This document shows positions 19,081 to 27,938 of a stretch of 64,000 bases of DNA, in pieces. The position numbers and the translations under genes are program-made. The number at the start of each line of letters is the position of its first letter. Position 1 is the stretch's first letter. This DNA comes from CAYWMD01 sp964458575 (GTDB lineage: Bacteria; Verrucomicrobiota; Verrucomicrobiia; Limisphaerales; JADLHS01). The notes beneath the pieces are model-generated. The model ran no database searches and was not told the DNA's origin. It was given only the letters and a program-made list of their open reading frames with translations. The DNA lies in contig CAYWMD010000008.1 of assembly GCA_964458575.1 (NCBI GenBank), forward strand, positions 62,001 through 126,000, written 5' to 3'.

Positions 19081-21039
19081 TTATTGAAAACCCGCCGCTG
19101 TCCAGTTTGCTCCGTGAAGTGCAGCCGGCGCTTGTGGCCCGAGTTCATGGAGAAACTGGCAAGCAACCGTGTTGCCGTGTTGCGCGTTGCCGCCTCGAAG
19201 CACCGCTCCAATTTGGTGGGACATAGCGCGGGGAATACTTGCGACGGAAGACACTACCAACACTTCCTTTGCTCGCGTGAGCGCGACGTAGAAGACGCGC
19301 CGTTGCTCCTGAAGGTGCGCAGCACGCTCGGCTGGCTGAAGGTCATTGTCCACAAAAGGAATCAGGCCGTGAATGCAGCCGACAATGATGGTGACTCGGC
19401 TGGTCAAGCCCTTCGATTTGTGAAGGCTCATTATCCGCACGAAATCACCTTCGGCAGGCATTTCTGGCTGAGTGATTTCTGTCCGAAGCAAATCGAGCAA
19501 GCCCTGAGCATCCTCAACGGCGTCAACCTTACCTGTGACCAATTCCCGAATCGGGTCAGACCACGCACTGCCAGCGGGGAAGAGGTCGCCAAACAGACTA
19601 GCGACGCTCAGTTGGTTAAGGCGGTTCACCTCGGCCTGCAACTCTTGGTATCGAGTGGTCAGTTGGTTCAAGCCAGCCAACGGAAGCAGTCCCGCCGCCA
19701 CTTGAGCCAACACCTCGGCTGGCGAACCATCGTGTTCCTCGCAATAGTCACGCAATGTCACATACTGGCCTCGACGCCAAGTAGGGCTATCTATCCCGAT
19801 CCAATATCGGAGTGCAACCCGGTCATCGGGATTACACAGGAGTTGCAGCTTCGTCATGGCTACTTGAGCCGCATCGGGTTCAAGCAGCTTGTCGTTGTAA
19901 AAGCTATGCGCGGTAATTCCGAATCCCGGAGCAGCCAAGCGGCTTTTAATTTCGTTGGCTATCAACCTGCGCGGGGAAAGCACAAGAATGTCCCTCGCTG
20001 TAAACCCACGCTGCGTTACCAAATGCTGGATGAATGCTGCAATGCCATCCGCCTCCGCATTCAATGTCGGCCACTGAACCACCCGAACCGTGGCAGGACC
20101 GGGCTGTGGTTGCAGCGGGACGAGCCGGTGGGCTGCCCCGGGTGGGTAATTGCCTCGAATCACGTTGTCTGACACCGTGACAATCAGTTCCCGGCAGCGG
20201 CGGCATTCGTCGAGTTCGTGGTCCTCGACGTTTGGGTGGCGATTACTGAAATCTTCAATGCCTTCTGGGTGAGCGTATCTGAAACGGTAGATGGACTGAT
20301 CCACGTCCCCGACAATGGAAAGCTGCTTCCCGGCTGAGAGAACATCAATAAGTTCCTGCTCCGCGCGGTTCAAGTCTTGATACTCGTCCACCACGATGTG
20401 GTCGAAGAGCTGGAGAGCCGGACTTGCCGGATTGTCTCGAAGGTAACGCAACGCCTCCGGGACAAGCTCGCCAATCAGCATCCCGCGATGGAAACGCAGC
20501 CAAGCGGTGAGCAAGTGATGAAATTGAACGTCGAGTGCATCAATCGGCCAACCTGGCTGCTCATGTTGCAGACGCGCCCAATCTGCCTCGAACGCGCGTA
20601 TTCGTTTGGTCATGTCCCGCTTTGCTCCAAAGTGACCCAGCGGTTGGAGGTCTGAGAGCAACGGCTCGACTTCGTATCCGTATATTCCCCGGTTGTTGAA
20701 TGTAATCAAACCGCGCGGCACACGGCCAAGCAGGGCGAAGACATCGTTGCGGAGGAGGAGTTGGAAGCAATATGAATGAACTGTCCCAGCCACAATGTTT
20801 TCGCAGCCTGGCACACCCATGTCCTGAAGCTCTTTTTCGAGGTCACGCGCCGCTGTGCGCGTAAAGGTAACGGCAAGGATTCGTTCGGGGTCAACACCAT
20901 CCACCTCAATCAGTCGGGCGATGCGGCGCTTCATGGCGAAGCTTTTCCCCGTTCCTGGTCCGGCCATGACCCGGATACGCGGGGATGTGGATTCCGCAAT
21001 TTGCAGATGTGCTCCTGTAAGGTCAGTGTTCCAACTCAT
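19081..21039 (-). CDS. UvrD/Rep-like superfamily 1 helicase
   Basis: 652 residues from the ATG at 21039. This start forms an ATGA overlap with the upstream gene; a longer in-frame extension would only run antisense-like through that gene. SF1 motifs are all present: motif I GPGTGKS (27-33), Ia AVTFTRTAA, II VDEYQDL, III GDVDQSIYRFR, V IMSLHKSKGL, VI RRVFYVALTRAKE. It is an ATP-dependent DNA helicase, probably 3'-5' by family. Standalone housekeeping UvrD is usually not embedded with TIR genes, so this copy is most likely part of a defence module. Confidence 0.85.
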   Translation of the reverse strand: MSWNTDLTGAHLQIAESTSPRIRVMAGPGTGKSFAMKRRIARLIEVDGVDPERILAVTFTRTAARDLEKELQDMGVPGCENIVAGTVHSYCFQLLLRNDVFALLGRVPRGLITFNNRGIYGYEVEPLLSDLQPLGHFGAKRDMTKRIRAFEADWARLQHEQPGWPIDALDVQFHHLLTAWLRFHRGMLIGELVPEALRYLRDNPASPALQLFDHIVVDEYQDLNRAEQELIDVLSAGKQLSIVGDVDQSIYRFRYAHPEGIEDFSNRHPNVEDHELDECRRCRELIVTVSDNVIRGNYPPGAAHRLVPLQPQPGPATVRVVQWPTLNAEADGIAAFIQHLVTQRGFTARDILVLSPRRLIANEIKSRLAAPGFGITAHSFYNDKLLEPDAAQVAMTKLQLLCNPDDRVALRYWIGIDSPTWRRGQYVTLRDYCEEHDGSPAEVLAQVAAGLLPLAGLNQLTTRYQELQAEVNRLNQLSVASLFGDLFPAGSAWSDPIRELVTGKVDAVEDAQGLLDLLRTEITQPEMPAEGDFVRIMSLHKSKGLTSRVTIIVGCIHGLIPFVDNDLQPAERAAHLQEQRRVFYVALTRAKEVLVVSSVASIPRAMSHQIGAVLRGGNAQHGNTVACQFLHELGPQAPAALHGANWTAAGFQ

Positions 21040-21857
21040 ATTAATTCCAATCCCTTCGCCAGCTTGTGCCACGGGCCTTTCTTGCGCTCGCGGAGTCTGG
21101 CAACAAGACGCTCGCGAGTCACTGGATCGAGTTGTTTCAAATCCTCGGCGGTGCAGATGGCGAAGTCTGCGGGATAGCACGAGAGCGAGCGGGTGTCGTC
21201 CCATGCGATGTGCTCCAGCCTTTCCCGAATGGGCAAGCCGCGAAGCTCGACGAGCAATTTCTCCCGTGCCGATGCTCGGGCGTGCTGAATCTCTACTTGT
21301 TCGGCATTCAGTCGAGCGGCCACGGCATTCTGGATTTGCCGCCGGTGCTCGCCTTCTGGTTTCTGGTTCGCCACGTCTTCCGCCACGCGGCGTTGGCGTC
21401 CCCACTCATCGGCGCACCAGCGGTCGAGTGCTTCGCGGCATTCCGCCCACGAACCGGCTGTTCGTTTGATGCCCTCGAAGGCGTGCCGAATCTTCCGCAT
21501 CGGGAATGGGATGTAGTCGTTGTCGCTGTGGTCCACAATCCACGCGGCCAGCTCCATCGCCCCGACGCGGTCGCTGTCTTCCATCGTGCGGTAGGCGCTC
21601 TTGATGGCGGAGGCCGAACCGCCCGACTTCGTCAACCGCGCCGCCTCAAGGTGAACTAACGCCCGGACCACGGCGCACGCATCGGCCCACGGAATGTCCC
21701 GCAGCCACTCAAAATCCTGGAACGGATGAATGCTGGCGACGTAGGCGTTCGCCTTCAGTGCGCCTAGAAGCTCGCCGATGCGCGCGTCGCCAGCCGCGCA
21801 CTGGCCCAAAGCAATCAGCTTGTCCAAGGTCGGTTGGTCTGGGTGTTGGGTGCTCAT
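21036..21857 (-). CDS. Unrecognised 273-residue protein between TIR and helicase genes
   Basis: I do not recognise a family. It is predicted soluble and largely helical, with a charged middle (residues about 150-215, many Arg/Glu/Gln, possible coiled coil) and a Lys/Arg-rich C-terminus (RLRERKKGPWHK). It starts 7 nt after the TIR gene and overlaps the helicase gene by 4 nt (ATGA), so production of the three proteins is probably coupled. A role as adaptor or DNA-binding partner would be inference. Confidence 0.65.
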   Translation of the reverse strand: MSTQHPDQPTLDKLIALGQCAAGDARIGELLGALKANAYVASIHPFQDFEWLRDIPWADACAVVRALVHLEAARLTKSGGSASAIKSAYRTMEDSDRVGAMELAAWIVDHSDNDYIPFPMRKIRHAFEGIKRTAGSWAECREALDRWCADEWGRQRRVAEDVANQKPEGEHRRQIQNAVAARLNAEQVEIQHARASAREKLLVELRGLPIRERLEHIAWDDTRSLSCYPADFAICTAEDLKQLDPVTRERLVARLRERKKGPWHKLAKGLELI

Positions 21858-21864
21858 GGCTCAG

Positions 21865-22881
21865 TCAAAACGGCGTGTCGTCTGTCGCCGGCGGCTTAAA
21901 TCGCTGAACGATCTGTTGGATTCGCTCCGGCACACCAAACGAGTGAATCACTTGGTCGTTCTCTTTGGCCGCAGCTTCCATCCGGCTGAGTTGCCCAGCT
22001 GTAATGTGGCGCAGGCCGGTGATCTTTTTGGTGACCACCTTAGAAGCATCAAACGAAGACGCCTTTTCCAAACCGACAATCAGCGCCTCCTGCATTTTAT
22101 CGGCGGTGGTCTTGTGCTTGAGCAATAAGTCCACAATGGACGATGCGAGCGATGCAGGATCTTCAAGGCTGCCCGGCAGTCCTTGCACCTTACCAATGAA
22201 GCCGTATGGGTCGAGACCAAGCCTGACTGGAATCACCAACGTCCCCTTGGCCAAAGCAATTCCCACTTCCTGGTCAGTCCACTTGCTTTGGTGAAAATCC
22301 GGCGTGAGTAGCGCCACAAGCGTGTGCATCGAGCGAAGCGCCAACTCGATTTCGTTTTGCCATTCGAGACTTGGTTCGATGTCTTCGTGGGCAACAAATG
22401 AAGACACACCATACTTGCGCAACTCCCGCTTTAGCTTGGAAACGGAGACCTTGTGTTTGGAGACATGGCTTAGGAACAGCCGCAACATCCCCGGACTCCA
22501 CAAGCGTTCCACATCAACAGGCGCGACCTTGGGGGCGAGTGTCCTCGTCGGGTCTTCCAAGACTGGCCTGATCGCAACCTCTTGAAGCCATTGATTGCCT
22601 GCGGCGGGTAGCACCTTGGCGAATTTCCCTGAAATGAGCTTTTCCATTTTCGGCACGTCAGACTCAACATGCGCGAACACCTTCATGGGCAATTCTAGGA
22701 ACAGCGTAAATAAATACTGACCGCCATCCCAATTGTCGTAGCCAGTTTCCTCAATTCTAGCTTTGGCGTTTTCGAGAACCTCGCAAGCGACGCGATTGTT
22801 TTGTGCTCGGAACAACTCCGCCAGCGTCGCGACCACCGTCTCGGCGCTCAAATGGTATTTCTTGGGGGCATCATCACTCAT
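21865..22881 (-). CDS. TIR-domain protein with AbiJ-like N-terminal region
   Basis: 338 residues. A TIR domain spans about 132-250: LRLFLSHVSKHK at its start, a BB-loop-like AHEDIEPSLEW, and DFHQSKWTDQEVG carrying the candidate catalytic glutamate E205. TIR enzymes of bacterial defence cleave NAD+ or make signal nucleotides. The N-terminal 110 residues (with YDNWDGG) recall N-terminal domains of AbiJ-type abortive infection proteins, from memory only. The start codon overlaps the stop of the HsdS remnant (ATGA), and the next gene follows after 7 nt. Confidence 0.8.
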   Translation of the reverse strand: MSDDAPKKYHLSAETVVATLAELFRAQNNRVACEVLENAKARIEETGYDNWDGGQYLFTLFLELPMKVFAHVESDVPKMEKLISGKFAKVLPAAGNQWLQEVAIRPVLEDPTRTLAPKVAPVDVERLWSPGMLRLFLSHVSKHKVSVSKLKRELRKYGVSSFVAHEDIEPSLEWQNEIELALRSMHTLVALLTPDFHQSKWTDQEVGIALAKGTLVIPVRLGLDPYGFIGKVQGLPGSLEDPASLASSIVDLLLKHKTTADKMQEALIVGLEKASSFDASKVVTKKITGLRHITAGQLSRMEAAAKENDQVIHSFGVPERIQQIVQRFKPPATDDTPF

Positions 22882-23081
22882 GCGGCCTCCGTTTCGAGTT
22901 CCACCTGCCCCGACAGCAGACGCGGCAGCAGCAGGTCGCGCGTCCGGCGGCGTCCCAAAGGCGTTTTCACGACCGTCTCCGTGGTGGCATCACTTTCCGT
23001 TGAAGCAAACCGTTGCATAATCTGTATATCACGCGCGCGTTGCGCAGAAGGGTATTTCAAAGTGTTCCATCGGCAAAGCAA
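22878..23081 (-). pseudogene. hsdS: C-terminal remnant of type I restriction specificity subunit HsdS
   Basis: The minus-strand frame ends with RTRDLLLPRLLSGQVELE, the hallmark C-terminus of HsdS proteins. Only about 50 recognisable residues remain; no target-recognition domains, hsdM or hsdR are present. Its stop overlaps the TIR start (ATGA), so the stub may survive because it delivers ribosomes to the TIR gene, or simply mark where the TIR operon once followed a complete type I system. Confidence 0.7.
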
Positions 23082-23145
23082 AGAAGGAACGTGTCGGCGA
23101 CACAGAATTCGTTGTATCGCTCCCGCGAAATGACGAGGATCAAGC

Positions 23146-23241
23146 CATGCCGCAATTCGAGCGTTACGTCAGCATTGATTATTCCGGGCCGAAAACGCCT
23201 ACGGAAAGTCTGCCGGGCCTGCGGGTGTATGCGGCGGATTC
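23146..23241 (+). pseudogene. N-terminal fragment of a hypothetical protein
   Basis: A 31-residue frame starting MPQFERYVSIDYSG and containing GLRVYAADS resembles the beginning of a conserved hypothetical protein, which I recall from genomic neighbourhoods of restriction systems. It stops abruptly and the downstream bases belong to the end of the ankyrin gene, so it appears truncated by rearrangement. Identification is tentative. Confidence 0.4.
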
Positions 23242-23292
23242 CTGACGCTATCAACGCCGCGCTCTTCACCTACATCGCCGCCAACAGCCAAC

Positions 23293-25830
23293 TTAACTCG
23301 GCTGGGCGGGAATGAGGCGGCGCATTCTTTCCGACATCTGCATCGCGTAAATCGGTCGGCCAATTGCTTCCACAAAAAGTCGGTAGTCGGCTTTGTATTC
23401 AATCAACAGCCTTACCATCTCATAATCATCGTTCGTGATGGCAAGCGCGAGCGCTGTGCCACCATCCTTAAAGCGATGATTCACGTTTGCGCCTGCGGCA
23501 AGCAGCGTGGCTGCAACATCGTGTAAACGACGCTCTACAGCATGAGTGAGTGCCGAATGGTCGTTGGCGTTAGGGGTATCGAGGTCAACGTGCAGTTCGT
23601 TGACGAGGCATTGGATGCACGCCAGTACTCCATTGCTGTTGAGTTCTTGCGCAAGGTGCTTACGCACAGCGTCGAAAATATCAGGACGCACTTTCGCAGC
23701 AAGTTGTCCAGGCATCTGTTCGGTTGAGGCGGCATAAGCTTCACTGTCGCTCATTCTGAAATGAACTAGACAACTCACCGCGTAGTAGAGCGGCGTCTGT
23801 CCCCATATTCGCTCCCTGCTCAAGTCAATCACATCGCCACGCCCATTTTTCCAGCGACTTATTTCGCGTAAAATCTGAACCTGACCTTCGGAAATCGCCT
23901 GTTCCAAACCGCTAATCCGCTTCTTATTCGTCACCCGAAGAATCGTTTCCCGGCGAATTGGGTTTTCACTGCGAAGCAGGATTTCAAGGACCAAGTCGTA
24001 GGCTTTGGCGGCAAAGGCTTTCGTTAGACAAGTATCTCCCGTGGAATTGATGAAGTTCAAGTCGCCTCCCTTGCGGACGATTTCATGGGCACGGCCGAGA
24101 TGTCGGCGATCGTGTTGCCCGCGGTCAATCGCTTCCATCAGCGGACTTTGATCACGGCCAACGATGGTCGAAGAGCTTGGTATCGGCTGTTTTTGGCGGC
24201 GGTCAATCGGAGTTGTTTTCAGCTTCTTGACCAACTCCTGATCCGTGAACCCAAATGTCCCTCCAATGTAAGAATGGTTCAAACCGAGTTGAGGAAGTGC
24301 CGCCTTCAAACGGTCGCGCAGATCCTTGTTCAGATTGTCTGTGAACTGGGATTCGGCGAGTTCAATTTGTTGCTCCAGCTTCTCATGGTCAAAGTCCGTT
24401 CCACACCCAAGCAGATTCCACCAGGCCAGCACTTTTTTCATCCACGGTTTGATTGGTCCCTCGCCTGTTTCGTGCCGGTGCAGCAACGCTGCCAATCCCA
24501 GCGCTTCGCGTGCGATGCGAACCGCGTAATTTCCCGCCCGGTATCGCGATTCGTTGAAAGCCTGCTGATAAAGGCTGAAGGCACGTTGCAAAGATTCCTG
24601 CGCTGGCGGTGCGTGGCGCAGTGCCAAGCGTGCTTCGATAGCCATGAGCGGCCCAGCGAGAATTGCAGAAAAGGTCGAGTGTTCCGCGCGCAATTTCGCC
24701 AAATCGGTTTTCACCGCAGGCAAATCAGAGTCGGGAGTTTTGAGCGCGGTATCACGCCACAGATCTTCCAACCGACCACAAAAGTCGCCGAACTCTGCCG
24801 GCGGCTGCTGGGCGAGAAATCGCTGCTGGTATTCCTCATAGACACGAAACCTGGCGACCCGCAAATCAAGTGCGTCTAAACCGCCGTAGGGGAAGTTCGC
24901 CAAGAAGTGCATGTAACCACCCAAGCACTCCGAAAGCAGGCACTCGTAGTCAGCCAAACTCATGTCAGGCGTGCGCGCCAATTCCTCCGCCACGGTGCCG
25001 TCAAGGCTATGCAAACACCGCGCTTGACCGAGCAGCAACTTTCGACAGTCGGCCCAATCGCTTGGGGAAACTGCCGCCCGCAGTGTTTCCGCCAAGTGTT
25101 CGAGCAGCCCGGCGAAAGCGAAGTTCAACAACATGCCAAGTTTGTCGGGGAATTTCGGGAAGTCTCGGCCGAGAGCGTCACAGGATGGGCGGTCTTCGCC
25201 TGACTCCCATGCGGCAATGGTCTTAGAATCAACCGACGAGCCTGCTTCGGAGTCAAGCGCGGCGTAGTGTTTGTAGCAAGTGCGATGCAGCGGATGTGTG
25301 GGCGAATTCGTGGTTGCTCCAGTTTCTGGCCATGCCGTGGCGAGCAGTTCGTTCAATGGGGCATCAAGCATTGGGCCATTTGCTTCGGCCACTCGTCGCA
25401 GGAGTTTTTGCAATGCCCACACGAAATAGAGCGTGTGAGGTGCTTGCCACTTTGCATACCAAACCCGCGTGCAGTCGCGGTCAAGATACGTTGCATTCTC
25501 ACGGGCTAGGGCTGTGTGTTCGTCCAAAACGCGATTCCACAATCCAGCGAGAACAAACTTCAACTTCTCGGCGTGTGGCAAATCGCCAAGCTGCTGGCCG
25601 ATGAAGTCTTGGAGTTCGGTTCGACTGGGCACTCGGTCTTCTACCTCTGTGGCCCAATCCCGCAATCGGTCACTGGCGGTCTTGATTTCAGTGGAATCCC
25701 GACGCTTGGTTTTTGGGTCGTGAAATGTGTCCGCCCACGCCGTGAGATTGAGTGCTGTGACGAGGTAATGAAAAACTTCCCCGCACGTCGGGAAGGCCGT
25801 CGCGATTGTTTCCGCTGGTTTCGTTTTCAT
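23293..25830 (-). CDS. Large ankyrin-repeat protein in viperin operon
   Basis: 845 residues from the ATG at 25830, which overlaps the stop of the preceding small gene (ATGA). The C-terminal third (about residues 585-845) has ankyrin-type repeats, for example GDTCLTKAFAAKAYDLVLEI, TPLYYAVSC and ALTHAVERRLHDVAATLL. The N-terminal 580 residues are helical and Trp/Leu-rich, and I do not recognise them. Ankyrin repeats usually bind proteins, so this may be a sensor or effector. Being translationally coupled behind viperin suggests a shared defence function. No catalytic motif is clear. Confidence 0.7.
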   Translation of the reverse strand: MKTKPAETIATAFPTCGEVFHYLVTALNLTAWADTFHDPKTKRRDSTEIKTASDRLRDWATEVEDRVPSRTELQDFIGQQLGDLPHAEKLKFVLAGLWNRVLDEHTALARENATYLDRDCTRVWYAKWQAPHTLYFVWALQKLLRRVAEANGPMLDAPLNELLATAWPETGATTNSPTHPLHRTCYKHYAALDSEAGSSVDSKTIAAWESGEDRPSCDALGRDFPKFPDKLGMLLNFAFAGLLEHLAETLRAAVSPSDWADCRKLLLGQARCLHSLDGTVAEELARTPDMSLADYECLLSECLGGYMHFLANFPYGGLDALDLRVARFRVYEEYQQRFLAQQPPAEFGDFCGRLEDLWRDTALKTPDSDLPAVKTDLAKLRAEHSTFSAILAGPLMAIEARLALRHAPPAQESLQRAFSLYQQAFNESRYRAGNYAVRIAREALGLAALLHRHETGEGPIKPWMKKVLAWWNLLGCGTDFDHEKLEQQIELAESQFTDNLNKDLRDRLKAALPQLGLNHSYIGGTFGFTDQELVKKLKTTPIDRRQKQPIPSSSTIVGRDQSPLMEAIDRGQHDRRHLGRAHEIVRKGGDLNFINSTGDTCLTKAFAAKAYDLVLEILLRSENPIRRETILRVTNKKRISGLEQAISEGQVQILREISRWKNGRGDVIDLSRERIWGQTPLYYAVSCLVHFRMSDSEAYAASTEQMPGQLAAKVRPDIFDAVRKHLAQELNSNGVLACIQCLVNELHVDLDTPNANDHSALTHAVERRLHDVAATLLAAGANVNHRFKDGGTALALAITNDDYEMVRLLIEYKADYRLFVEAIGRPIYAMQMSERMRRLIPAQPS

Positions 25831-26078
25831 GGCTCGTAGGCGGCAAAGTTCAATTTGTTGTAACACTCATGGGTGAGGCAATCCCGGAATTCATAACCGG
25901 TATTGGTCAGCACAAAAATGGCACGCCACCGGCGGCCCAACGGGACGGAAACGACATGCGGAGCGGCCCAGAATCGTTTGCCGCGGAATTCTCCGGGCAG
26001 CCGGCGTTCGACTTCGATGGCTTGGCGAACTCTCGCGAGCCGGTTGGTTTGTGCGGACGGCAGGGCGGCAGTTTTCAC
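25827..26078 (-). CDS. Small unknown protein coupled to viperin and ankyrin genes
   Basis: 83 residues, GTG start at 26078 overlapping the viperin stop (GTGA) and stop overlapping the ankyrin start (ATGA). The sequence is basic with several aromatic residues (RRWRAIFVLTNTGYEF). No family is recognised. Conserved spacing on both sides argues for a real gene rather than a chance frame. Confidence 0.6.
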   Translation of the reverse strand: MKTAALPSAQTNRLARVRQAIEVERRLPGEFRGKRFWAAPHVVSVPLGRRWRAIFVLTNTGYEFRDCLTHECYNKLNFAAYEP

Positions 26079-26989
26079 TTCGCCACCTCCTTCCTGTTTA
26101 AGCCTGTGGCAAAGTCATAGTCGCCTTTTCGGGCGCGAAAACGGTCCAGAGAGAAGGTGATTTCCGTCCACGCGGCCTCAATGCCTACGCTGACGATTGG
26201 CTGGCTGTAACGATACGTTCCGAGCGAGTTGTCAAAGAAACAGCCGTTCGGGCCGACCATCGCATAAGTGCCGTAGATGTCAGACTGGGTTTCTGGCACG
26301 AGCACGACACCTTCGCCAGACAGGGCTGCGTGCCGAGCCACGAACTGGTGAAATGCTGTCTCGGTGATCGCCCAGCGCTCAAACTCTGCACCGTTCTCTT
26401 CGGCAATGCGCGTGGCTTGAAAGAACTTCCACCGAAGCGGGCGGGCAGCACTGATAAAGCCAGTGAAGTCCTCGTTCGCGTTGGCTTGGCTGACCACGGT
26501 GTTGATCTTCACGCGGATGCCGAGCGCCTGTGCCAAGCGAATTCTGGCAAGGTAATCATCGGCATTGAGCGGAATGCCTCGGGTGGCCCGCCCAATGAGG
26601 CAGTTCGTATCGGGATTGAGTGAGTCAATGCTGATGGTCAGCCAGTCTAGGATTGGGCCGAGTTCCAGGATTCTGGCCTCGTTCAGCAAAGATCCATTCG
26701 TGACAAGTGCCGTGATAAGCCCCGCGTTTCGTGCTTGGGCGATGTCTTCGATTGCAGTGTCAGAGAGCAACGGTTCGCCGCCCGCAAAAGTGACTTTTCG
26801 TGGCGATGCTCCTGGAGGGCTTGACGCAGCGCGGATCTGGCGAATGATCTCATGCAGTTCAGCCTGCGGAATGTGCGAACGTTTCGCTGAGGCAAAGCCG
26901 GCGTAACAAAACCCGCACTTGTAATTGCAGGGAATAAGGCTGTGCAGGTTGATTGTTGGCGGAATGGTTGTTGTTTTCATCACCGCCAT
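26075..26989 (-). CDS. Prokaryotic viperin (radical SAM ddhNTP synthase)
   Basis: 304 residues if started at the ATG at 26989; the ATG at 26980 is nearly as good. The CxxxCxxC cluster is CNYKCGFC (C21, C25, C28), followed by VTFAGGEPLL and the viperin-typical ISIDS...LIGR, VKINTVVSQAN, RWKFFQ and a C-terminal VGPNGCFFDN. These match vertebrate viperin far better than generic radical SAM enzymes. Prokaryotic viperins convert CTP, GTP or UTP into 3'-deoxy-3',4'-didehydro nucleotides that terminate phage RNA synthesis. Known relatives often sit beside a nucleotide kinase; here the partners are a small unknown protein and an ankyrin protein. Confidence 0.88.
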   Translation of the reverse strand: MAVMKTTTIPPTINLHSLIPCNYKCGFCYAGFASAKRSHIPQAELHEIIRQIRAASSPPGASPRKVTFAGGEPLLSDTAIEDIAQARNAGLITALVTNGSLLNEARILELGPILDWLTISIDSLNPDTNCLIGRATRGIPLNADDYLARIRLAQALGIRVKINTVVSQANANEDFTGFISAARPLRWKFFQATRIAEENGAEFERWAITETAFHQFVARHAALSGEGVVLVPETQSDIYGTYAMVGPNGCFFDNSLGTYRYSQPIVSVGIEAAWTEITFSLDRFRARKGDYDFATGLNRKEVAK

Positions 26990-27938
26990 TCCAGCGGACC
27001 TGCCATGCACTGTCGAAAGGGCTAGATTCGGAAGTTCTAAATTCTTTCGTAGCAAGATAAACAGCAATGGTTTGCGTTCGAACAACCTTGAGTCCTGGGG
27101 TGCAAATTAGCATCCGAACCTCCACTCATTCCCGACCGAGCTGTCACCGATAGTGTTGAATGAACGATGCGCTCGCCAGTGGAATCGCTCGCCAACCGGT
27201 CGGCGGAGCGGGGGGCGTGTTTTTTTTGCGAAACGCACGAGTCGAGGCCGTGAGCCATACTCAAGCCGACAAATTGAACTTCGTTACATGCACGCACTGA
27301 CCCATCACTGCGGCACGAATCGGATTCGGGTGGCGACTCGGAAAAGTAGCGAAACCAGAAAAGCAATGGCCGGGTCCGGCGCGAGCCGAATACCAGAGGT
27401 CAAAGCCGTCACCCGGGAAAAGTGCGGCCACCTAAAGAACCACGACGGCGGGGGCAAACTTCGCCACCACAAAGAAAGGTCACGAGCGCGTGTCCGACCT
27501 GGGGAAAACTGGCCTCCCCATAAGAAAGCCCGGTGCGCATTGACCCAGTGAAGCGGGCGCGAATACCCGCACTCAAAAGCAGGTCCACCAGATCGTTTGA
27601 GTAACACCGGTGAAAAGTAGCCGGGTAATAAAGAAGGAATGACCGGGGCGATCACGATGAACTGCTCCAAGCGCCCTGCAATGGGTTGGCTCGCGGGAAA
27701 ATAAATTACAAAAGGGGCGCCGGTCGCCCGCACAATTCCGCACAGATTCCGGCCTCCGCACAATCCCGCACAGACTGCTGTCGCCCGCACAACTCCGCAC
27801 AGGTATTTCTTCCTGTCGTTGCCACTAGATGCACGAAATACCTTGTAAACACGGGATTACTGGCGTATTCGTAGAGGCATGAACGACACACTAGAGGCAA
27901 CCACAGGCAACGCGGAGAATCCCGAAAACGGCCTTAAA
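26990..27938. other. Island end: about 950 bases without a supported gene
   Basis: I see no convincing CDS; the open frames here lack family features and compete on both strands. The part next to viperin (26990-27085) must hold that operon's promoter, but no strong boxes stand out. The right part holds a T8 run near 27220, the 28-29-nt direct repeats at 27728-27803, and then the tRNA fragment. The layout suits the attachment arm of an integrated element. Confidence 0.5.
27728..27803. repeat. 28-29-nt direct repeats next to attachment site
   Basis: Two and a half tandem copies start at 27728, 27756 and 27785, each beginning ccgcacaa and containing a second ccgcaca-like word 10 nt later. They lie about 140 nt before the tRNA fragment. 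Position and repetition resemble arm-type recombinase or accessory binding sites. There are no spacers, so this is not a CRISPR array. Confidence 0.5.

Noticed and set aside
27305..27790. 161-residue minus-strand frame at the island end
   Set aside because: Low-complexity composition, no motif, and the frame runs through the direct repeats.
27728..27803. CRISPR array
   Set aside because: Only about two and a half tandem copies without spacers and no cas genes.
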